57,610 nt of DNA, taken from NCBI GenBank assembly GCA_018969905.1, contig JAGWXK010000003.1, forward strand, positions 1 through 57,610, read 5' to 3'. This DNA is from Bdellovibrionales bacterium. Lineage in GTDB: Bacteria; Bdellovibrionota; UBA1018; CAIMNF01. This document shows positions 51,701-57,610 of this stretch, piece after piece (the first letter of the stretch is position 1; each line of letters starts with the position of its first letter). Under the pieces are notes generated by a model. It did not search any database and was not told the DNA's origin. It saw nothing but the letters and a program-made list of their open reading frames with translations. Both the position numbers and the translations under genes were made by a program.

Positions 51701-52042
51701 CTAACTTCCGTGTAAGTGAAGCACTGCAATCCATCCATTGATCAAGCAGAAAAACGCGGCCGAAAGGCACTGAATGGGGCTGTCCTTGATTTTGATTCGG
51801 GTCACAACGCCCAGAAACATCAAGATGCAAAGTCCAAGGGACGCAAGCATTCCGATCCAAGGGAAGATCAATCCCAAAAGCACACCAAGGCCGCCCAGGA
51901 TTTCGAGAACCCCGGTGAGTGTCCGGTAGTGGGGCACCTGAAAGCGTTCAAATTCGGCATACATAAAGGGAGAGCGGAGACACTGGTAGCCGTAGACCAG
52001 AAACCCAAGGCCTGAGATCCAGGATGCAATCTGAAGAACCAC
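51701..52042 (-). CDS. DoxX-like membrane protein
   Basis: A 113-residue protein with four membrane segments in the DoxX/DoxD-like layout (FQVPHYRTLTGVLEILGGLGVLLGL is typical). Its start codon overlaps the last base of the second DoxX-like gene. Members are linked to sulfur oxidation, thiol stress or quinone reactions in some bacteria; the role here is unknown. Confidence 0.82.
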   Translation of the reverse strand: MVLQIASWISGLGFLVYGYQCLRSPFMYAEFERFQVPHYRTLTGVLEILGGLGVLLGLIFPWIGMLASLGLCILMFLGVVTRIKIKDSPIQCLSAAFFCLINGWIAVLHLHGS

Positions 52043-52413
52043 TACATGTGGTCCATGTGAGAATAAGCTACAAACACGCTAAGGATCAGGAGAAGAAGCG
52101 AGGGCACGAACTTGATGAGGGGATTCTTCACCCGAATGTGAGTCACCTGAGCACCCATCATGAGCATGGCCATGCTAGTCGCAGAGTAAAACACGAGATT
52201 TGGGTACCAAATGCCCGCTACAAGGAGGGCGGCAAGAGTGATTTTAGTGGCCCCAATCAGATTTCGAAACCAAGCCGGGTATCGATACTGCTCAAATTCA
52301 CGCACGATATTGTCAAAACGAAACACCCAGACAATCCAGATGGAAGCTGCAATTAGGATTTGAACAATTGAAATAGGATTTTCCATAAGTTTAAACCCGA
52401 AGCGCCGGAGCAT
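52042..52413 (-). CDS. DoxX-like membrane protein, second copy
   Basis: A 123-residue four-segment membrane protein that resembles the neighbour (FEQYRYPAWFRNLIGATKITLAALLVAG matches the same region). The two genes probably arose by tandem duplication and may form a heteromer. The start overlaps the end of the downstream-strand permease gene by 23 bases. Confidence 0.8.
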   Translation of the reverse strand: MLRRFGFKLMENPISIVQILIAASIWIVWVFRFDNIVREFEQYRYPAWFRNLIGATKITLAALLVAGIWYPNLVFYSATSMAMLMMGAQVTHIRVKNPLIKFVPSLLLLILSVFVAYSHMDHM

Positions 52414-53995
52414 CTCCGCTTTTTGAGCTGTGATTTGAAGAAGTCATGCCAGAAACAGGGGCTTGCCTCAATTTCGAGTGCTTGATTCCGTAGACAAAAT
52501 AAATGACGAAACCGATCGCAAGCCACACGAACAGCCTGATCCAGGTGTCGGTGGGGAGACCATACATCACCCAAATACAAGAAATGGCACCGGCCGGACC
52601 CACAAACCAGAAAAGAGGCGCTCGGAAGGGGCGGGGAGTGTTGGGTGATTTCACCCGCAGGATCACGACTCCAAGGCACACCAATACAAACGCAAGCAGG
52701 GTTCCGATCGACACAAGCTCACCCACAAGACTCATTGGCATGCAGCCTGCGCAAATTGCAACAAATACAGCGGTGATGGAGGTTGCCTTGTGCGGAGTTT
52801 GGAATTTTTTGTGGAGCTGATCAAACCAAGGGAGCAACCCGTCTTTTGCCATGGAATAGAAAATCCGGGTTTGTCCCAGCATCAGCACCAGGATCACAGA
52901 GGTAAGTCCCATCAGTGCCCCGAACTTCACCGCAAACGAAAGCGTCTTCTGGGCGCCTTCGCTCCAGCCCCGAAGGCTTACGATGCGGTCGACTCCCACG
53001 GCCACAGGATCCGGCACACCGAGCTCCTGGTATGGAACCACTCCAGTCATCACAAGCGCCATCAAGATATAGATCGCGGTGCAGATGAAGAGCGAAGCCA
53101 GAATCCCGATCGGAAGATCGCGCTGCGGGTTTTTCGCTTCTTGTGCAGTGGTCGATACCGCATCAAAGCCGATGTATGCGAAAAACACCACGCCCGCACC
53201 AGTCAGAACGCCGGGCCATCCAAAGCTCATGATTTCCTCGCCGTTTCGCATGGACTTCGCAACAGCCGGAACAAATCCCGCAAGGCCATCGGCCGCAGGG
53301 TTTGCATGCCAGTTTACAGAATTGATCACGCCCCAGCCCACTGCAATGAAGGACAAAATGATGGCAAGTTTGATTGCAACGATCAGGTTGTTCAGGGTCG
53401 CGCTTTCCTTGATTCCCCGGTACAGCACGACACCCACAAACAGTGCGACCATGGAAGCGGGAAGATTCCAGATTCCATGAACCTGCGATCCATCCGCAAG
53501 GGTTACGAGTTCCCAAGGACCTTTGGTGAATTGCAAAAGCGAATCCGTGAACGGAATCCCGAGCGTTTTTTGGAAGAGCGAAACAAAATACCCGGACCAA
53601 GCCGCGGCCACGGTGACCGAACCAAAGGCGTATTCCAGGATCAAATCCCAACCAATGATCCAGGCAATGAATTCACCCAAAGTGGCATAAGAATAGGCAT
53701 AGGCCGAGCCCGAAACCGGAACCATGGCCGCCATTTCGGCATAACAAAGACCTGCAAACGCACAGAGGATTCCGCCGATGATGAAGCTGAATACAATTCC
53801 AGGCCCCGCATAGTTCGCGGCAGCCACTCCGGTGAGAGAGAAAATTCCGGCGCCGATGATCCCGCCGACACCAAGGAGAGTCAGGTTCATTGCATTCAGG
53901 TGGCGCTTCAGCCCGCCCGAGTGTTCACTCGCGTTCGGGTCGCCTGCGTCTGAAATGAGCTTGTTCAGATCCTTTTTCAGGAAAAGATTTGCCAT
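52391..53995 (-). CDS. APC-family amino acid permease, CAT-like
   Basis: A 534-residue permease with 12-14 membrane segments. The GVGGIIGAGIFSLTG start, FAGLCYAEMA and FFAYIGFDAVSTTAQEAKNPQRDLP segments are typical of cationic amino acid transporter-like APC members. It is divergent from a paralogue on the plus strand. The shared intergenic space of about 70 bases must hold both promoters. The exact substrate is not readable. Confidence 0.93.
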   Translation of the reverse strand: MANLFLKKDLNKLISDAGDPNASEHSGGLKRHLNAMNLTLLGVGGIIGAGIFSLTGVAAANYAGPGIVFSFIIGGILCAFAGLCYAEMAAMVPVSGSAYAYSYATLGEFIAWIIGWDLILEYAFGSVTVAAAWSGYFVSLFQKTLGIPFTDSLLQFTKGPWELVTLADGSQVHGIWNLPASMVALFVGVVLYRGIKESATLNNLIVAIKLAIILSFIAVGWGVINSVNWHANPAADGLAGFVPAVAKSMRNGEEIMSFGWPGVLTGAGVVFFAYIGFDAVSTTAQEAKNPQRDLPIGILASLFICTAIYILMALVMTGVVPYQELGVPDPVAVGVDRIVSLRGWSEGAQKTLSFAVKFGALMGLTSVILVLMLGQTRIFYSMAKDGLLPWFDQLHKKFQTPHKATSITAVFVAICAGCMPMSLVGELVSIGTLLAFVLVCLGVVILRVKSPNTPRPFRAPLFWFVGPAGAISCIWVMYGLPTDTWIRLFVWLAIGFVIYFVYGIKHSKLRQAPVSGMTSSNHSSKSGDAPALRV

Positions 53996-54066
53996 TGTTT
54001 ATTTCTCCCAGTTGGTGTTTTATCCTCGGACGCGATCATACCCGTTTAGAGGAGTGCGTCAAGTAT

Positions 54067-55842
54067 ATGAATTGGAAATCTTTATTCCGCGTGAAGCCCA
54101 TGGAACAGATCCTTTTGGAGTCAGCAGGTGAGGGAGCCGTGCACGGAGTTCAGCTTACCTCAGGTCTTAAGCGGACTCTTTCAGTCTGGGACCTGACTTC
54201 GCTTGGAATCGCAGCCGTCATCGGTGCGGGGATCTTCTCGACTGTCGGAGCTGCGGCCTCAAACGGTGGTCCTGCGACGGTGTTTTTGTTCATCTTCACT
54301 GCAATCGCCTGTGCGTTCTCGGCGTTTTGCTATGCCGAATTCGCATCCGGTATTCCGGTGGCAGGATCGGCCTACACCTATGCCTATGCATCGCTTGGCG
54401 AACTTTTGGCCTGGATCATCGGATGGGATCTTTTGATGGAGTATGCGATCGGGAACATCGCGGTTGCGATTTCGTGGGGGGATTATTTGAATTCACTGCT
54501 TTCAGGCTATGGAATTCATCTTCCGACCTATCTTACGACAGATCTATTGAGTGCATCGCGCGGCTATGAAAAGGTAAAACTCTTGCTCGACCAGGGCATT
54601 CCGTTTTCAGAGCTTCTCACGAACGGCGCTACTCAAGGGATGCTGGATGCCTATACGGCTTGGACGACATCGCCACAGCTTTTTGGGCTTCATTTGATTT
54701 TTCACTTCCCAGCTGTGATTGCGACCATTTTGGTTACGGTCGTGGTGTACATCGGAATCCAGGAATCAAAGCGCGTGGCCAACGCCATGGTGGGGCTTAA
54801 GATCCTAGTGCTTTTGCTTGTGGTGGGGCTTGGCGCTTTTTATGTGAAGCCTGAGAACTGGTCGCCTTTTGCTCCGAACGGAATTTCAGGAGTGATGAAG
54901 GGCGTCTCTGCCATCTTTTTTGCCTACATTGGCTTTGATGCGATTTCGACGACGGCCGAGGAGTGCAAGAATCCGCAGCGGGATCTTCCGCGCGCGATGA
55001 TCTATTCGCTTGCGATTTGTACTGTGCTCTATGTGATGGTGGCCTTGGTGCTGACCGGTGTGGTGAAGTACGACAAACTTGCAGTCGGTGATCCTCTGGC
55101 CTACGTATTTGGTCCGGAAGGTGCGAATGTGAACTGGATTGCGGGGATCATTTCGATCAGTGCCGTAATCGCGCTCTTCACCGTGCTTTTGGTGTTTCAA
55201 CTGGGTCAACCCAGGATTTGGATGGCGATGAGCCGGGATGGCCTTTTGCCCGGAATTTTTTCGGCCATTCATCCGAAGTTCAAGACCCCGTGGTTTTCAA
55301 CCCTGGTGGCAGGATTCATCGTTGGAATTCCCTGCATGTTCATGAATCTGACCGAGGTGACGGATCTCACTTCGATTGGAACGCTGTTTGCGTTTGCGAT
55401 CGTGTGTGCCGGGGTGCTTGCGCAAGATCCGAAACGTCTCAAGGTTCCGGGGCGGTTTTATACACCCTACATTGACTCACGCTTCATCTATCCGGGCCTT
55501 GTGCTTTTGGGAGCCTTCCTTTGGTACCGCTACGGGAATGAGAGCCTCATCAATTATCTTGGCAACTTCGATCCTGCAAATCCCGGTGCCGTGGGATTTG
55601 AAGTATTCAAGCATCGTTTGCCGCTCACCGGATTCTTGATTCTGATCGTGTATCTCGCGGCGGCAGCGTGGTGGAAGCGTCTCTCCTTGATCCCGCTCTT
55701 GGGACTTACGAGCTGCGCCTACCTCATGACCGAGCTTGGAATCGTCAATTGGTACCGGTTTGGGATCTGGCTTGTGCTCGGGCTTACCATTTATTTTCTC
55801 TATAGCAGGCAGAATTCGAAACTTGGGAAGAGCCGAGGATGA
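54067..55842 (+). CDS. APC-family amino acid permease, CAT-like paralogue
   Basis: A 591-residue permease from the ATG at 54067. The same landmarks as in the divergent gene are seen (GIAAVIGAGIFSTVG, FSAFCYAEFASGIPVAGSAYTYAY, FFAYIGFDAISTTAEECKNPQRDLP), and an extra extracytoplasmic loop of about 60 residues follows the third or fourth segment. The stop overlaps the MoxR gene (ATGA). A longer start at 53989 would overlap the other permease gene and is rejected. Confidence 0.92.
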   Translation: MNWKSLFRVKPMEQILLESAGEGAVHGVQLTSGLKRTLSVWDLTSLGIAAVIGAGIFSTVGAAASNGGPATVFLFIFTAIACAFSAFCYAEFASGIPVAGSAYTYAYASLGELLAWIIGWDLLMEYAIGNIAVAISWGDYLNSLLSGYGIHLPTYLTTDLLSASRGYEKVKLLLDQGIPFSELLTNGATQGMLDAYTAWTTSPQLFGLHLIFHFPAVIATILVTVVVYIGIQESKRVANAMVGLKILVLLLVVGLGAFYVKPENWSPFAPNGISGVMKGVSAIFFAYIGFDAISTTAEECKNPQRDLPRAMIYSLAICTVLYVMVALVLTGVVKYDKLAVGDPLAYVFGPEGANVNWIAGIISISAVIALFTVLLVFQLGQPRIWMAMSRDGLLPGIFSAIHPKFKTPWFSTLVAGFIVGIPCMFMNLTEVTDLTSIGTLFAFAIVCAGVLAQDPKRLKVPGRFYTPYIDSRFIYPGLVLLGAFLWYRYGNESLINYLGNFDPANPGAVGFEVFKHRLPLTGFLILIVYLAAAAWWKRLSLIPLLGLTSCAYLMTELGIVNWYRFGIWLVLGLTIYFLYSRQNSKLGKSRG

Positions 55843-56681
55843 AACTCGTCGGACGAAAATCCGAACAGGATCAAATCGAAAATATGCTGAAATCGGGCCG
55901 CCATGTCCTGCTCGAGGGTGCGGTCGGGGTGGGGAAGACCACTCTTGCGCTCGCTGTGGCAGAGAAGATGGGAAGGCCCGTGGTCCGTGTGGATGGTGAC
56001 GGCCGCTACACCGAGCAAAAGCTCGTCGGGTCCTTTGATCCGAAGCTGGTTTTGGAACGTGGATTTGTTCGCGAGAGTTTTATCCCAGGGCCGCTGTATC
56101 AGGCGATGGAAGAAGGCGAGATTCTTCTGATCAATGAGCTGAACCGGATGCCCGAGATGGTTCAAAACGTGCTTCTTCCTGCACTCGATGAAGGAAAGAT
56201 CCAGATTCCGGTGTTAGGAGAGCTTAAGGCCCAGCCTGGATTTTCGGTGATCGCAACCCAGAACCCCCGCGAGTTTGTGGCGACCTCGACGCTTTCGGAG
56301 GCGCTTCTCGATCGCCTCGAGTGGATCGGAATTGCTCCATTGACCGAAGGAGAAGAGGTGGAAGTGGTGAAGGCGCATCTTTCAGGGGGAGTGGGCACGG
56401 TGCCGGTTGAGGCTTGTGTTGAGCTGGTGCGACTTACCCGCACCCATCCCAAGGTAAAGCGTGGGGCTTCGGTCAGAGCCGCGATTGCGCTTGCGCAAAT
56501 TCTAAAGGCCGAAAAGCCCGGGATGCTTTCGGAAGAGCATTTCTTTGCAGTTGCACTTAGTGTGCTTGCAAATCGGATTGAGCTTCAAACCGGAAAATTT
56601 TCCAATCGCCCGTATGCGGAGCTTTTAAATGAGCTCATGCTGGAGCTTAAGGCCCTTTTAAAAAAAAAGCCCGTAGTCTGA
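55839..56681 (+). CDS. MoxR-family AAA+ ATPase, second copy
   Basis: A 280-residue ATPase: Walker A GAVGVGKTTL, Walker B ILLINELNRM (Asn in place of the usual second acidic position, which occurs in MoxR proteins), FSVIATQNP sensor, and a C-terminal lid. It differs clearly from the MoxR gene on the minus strand. A VWA-domain partner follows in the -1 frame. The last codons include a run of nine A residues just before the stop. Confidence 0.93.
   Translation: MKLVGRKSEQDQIENMLKSGRHVLLEGAVGVGKTTLALAVAEKMGRPVVRVDGDGRYTEQKLVGSFDPKLVLERGFVRESFIPGPLYQAMEEGEILLINELNRMPEMVQNVLLPALDEGKIQIPVLGELKAQPGFSVIATQNPREFVATSTLSEALLDRLEWIGIAPLTEGEEVEVVKAHLSGGVGTVPVEACVELVRLTRTHPKVKRGASVRAAIALAQILKAEKPGMLSEEHFFAVALSVLANRIELQTGKFSNRPYAELLNELMLELKALLKKKPVV
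56663..56669 (+). promoter_or_regulatory. Candidate -1 frameshift slippery site
   Basis: The heptamer A AAA AAG sits in the right frame, 10 bases before the moxR stop, inside a nine-A run. Slippage by -1 enters the VWA reading frame, which is open from 56651 to the window end. A weak stem (CCCTGC with GCGGGG) follows about 30 bases later. This is the same heptamer as used in dnaX. An assembly error in the homopolymer would look identical. Confidence 0.4.
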
Positions 56682-56686
56682 ATCTT

Positions 56687-57610
56687 TTGCTGAAGGGCGC
56701 CCTGCCGGAAGCGAGCGGGGCTCTTGTCTTTCATGCGGATTCGATTGCCGATGACGATGATGAGGAACAATCGGGCGAAAACTCAAGCGACAACTCGCGC
56801 GCAGGCGAGCAAACAGATCCCGTAGGGCACGACAAAAAAGATGACTGGGATCTTGCGGTCAGATTCCGCGACATCCAGCGCTACGGCTACCTTGAGCCAA
56901 AAAAGAAAAAAGAAATGAGCGAGCAGGCCATTCAGGCGATTCTTTTGCGAGCCCGTGAAAGTCTTGGCCCCATCCAAAAGCCATATCGGTATCAGACTCT
57001 GGATGCGCGATCCGCTGAAGAGTGGTCCGCTCGGGGTGCCGCCTCCGAGCTTGATGTCGAAGAGACGCTTTTACAAGCAGAACCCATGTTCCAGGTGAGG
57101 CTTGAGCGAGATCACGGGCTTGTCTTGATTCTTGATACCTCGCTTTCGATGAAGGGCGAAAAGCTTGCGCTTCTTGGGGTGACTGTGGCGGCGGTCTGCG
57201 AGAGCGTGCCGGCGGACGCACTTTGCATTTTGGGGTTTGACTCTGAAATTCATGCCATCAAGGAGTTTTCAGAAAAAATCGACACTGCGAGTGCGATCGA
57301 GCGCACCCTTTCGATTCCGGCCGGTGGATTCACGAACATTGAGAGGGGATTGCGTGCGGCACGCGAGCGGATCGAAGGATCAGGGAAGCATCAGGCCCGG
57401 GTGATTCTGGTGTCAGATGGACGGTACACAGAAGGGAAGAATCCGGTCTTGGAAGCGAGAAATTTCCGGATGATTTACCCCGTCAAAATCGGAAAAGACC
57501 CGGGCGGTCGGAGTGTCATGAGGGAAATCGCGGACACGGGGCAGGGCCGGTTCGCCGAGGTGCGTGAGATGCATGAGCTTCCACGCTTTTTGTTGCACGC
57601 GATTCGCTCG
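56687..57610 (+). CDS. VWA-domain protein, partial (cut by window end)
   Basis: Translation in this frame gives an acidic region (DDDDEEQSGENSSD), a basic linker, then a VWA domain with MIDAS motif DTSLS near residue 150 and a distal VSDG. The reading frame has no stop up to the window edge. No ATG occurs near the beginning; the TTG at 56687 is used as nominal start, while frameshifting from moxR is an alternative. VWA proteins are common partners of MoxR ATPases. Confidence 0.8.
   Translation, partial: MLKGALPEASGALVFHADSIADDDDEEQSGENSSDNSRAGEQTDPVGHDKKDDWDLAVRFRDIQRYGYLEPKKKKEMSEQAIQAILLRARESLGPIQKPYRYQTLDARSAEEWSARGAASELDVEETLLQAEPMFQVRLERDHGLVLILDTSLSMKGEKLALLGVTVAAVCESVPADALCILGFDSEIHAIKEFSEKIDTASAIERTLSIPAGGFTNIERGLRAARERIEGSGKHQARVILVSDGRYTEGKNPVLEARNFRMIYPVKIGKDPGGRSVMREIADTGQGRFAEVREMHELPRFLLHAIRS

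Noticed and set aside
52790-53953. A 387-codon open frame antisense to the APC permease
   Set aside because: It is the shadow of a clear permease gene; its product is Arg/His/Asn-rich without any fold-like pattern.

Overview
The window is a chromosomal stretch from a Gram-negative bacterium. It shows many signal peptides, lipoproteins, a TolC/RND efflux pair, a beta-barrel outer membrane protein and a LexA-type SOS repressor. Several long secreted proteins of no recognisable family suggest a delta-like or Bdellovibrionota/Oligoflexia-type lineage, but nothing here is decisive for taxonomy. Gene density is high, with many ATGA-type stop/start overlaps.

Layout. 0-8.8 kb: a giant membrane-associated protein of unknown family, a secreted M14 carboxypeptidase, a secreted kinase-like protein, a small lipoprotein, an RRM RNA-binding protein with a strong terminator, and a secreted protein with a 27-bp tandem repeat. 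8.8-27.6 kb: a self-contained purine-catabolism island. On the minus strand: AzgA-type purine permease, MoeB-rhodanese, MOT1-type molybdate transporter and a MoaC-MogA fusion. Divergently on the plus strand: moaA-moeA-moaD-moaE-xdhA-xdhB-xdhC. Facing these on the minus strand: a PuuD urate oxidase with a cupredoxin tail in place of cytochrome c, 5-hydroxyisourate hydrolase, and a 1580-residue protein fusing malate synthase, OHCU decarboxylase, a serine beta-lactamase-fold domain and allantoicase. Read together, the island encodes uptake of purine, synthesis of the molybdenum cofactor, xanthine to urate to allantoin, and allantoate to glyoxylate to malate. The missing step is allantoinase, and the active-site-intact beta-lactamase-fold domain sits exactly where that activity would be useful. 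This fusion is the most exciting object in the window.

27.7-32.8 kb: three secreted proteins of unknown function, a PiT phosphate transporter, and a 560-bp non-coding stretch with a 170-bp tandem repeat plus an inverted partial copy. 32.8-39.3 kb: an ArsR-controlled module (rhodanese, DUF302, ArsR, TolC, RND pump without an adaptor gene, YgaP-type DUF2892 protein, methyltransferase), plausibly for reactive sulfur or metalloid stress. 39.3-43.1 kb: DNA polymerase IV, a membrane protein, a TRL-family lipoprotein and a double-LysM lipoprotein. 43.1-44.2 kb: no protein gene; it holds what looks like an ORF-less group II intron followed by a 124-bp palindromic element. 44.2-48.9 kb: an exported Cys-rich metallothionein-like protein, an ECF sigma factor with a membrane anti-sigma candidate, an MFS exporter, lexA with a GTTC-N7-GTTC operator, a beta-barrel protein and a secreted protein. 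48.9-57.6 kb: a MoxR/DUF58/transglutaminase operon, two DoxX-like proteins, two divergent APC permeases, and a second MoxR followed by a VWA protein cut off by the window edge, with a slippery A-run at their junction.
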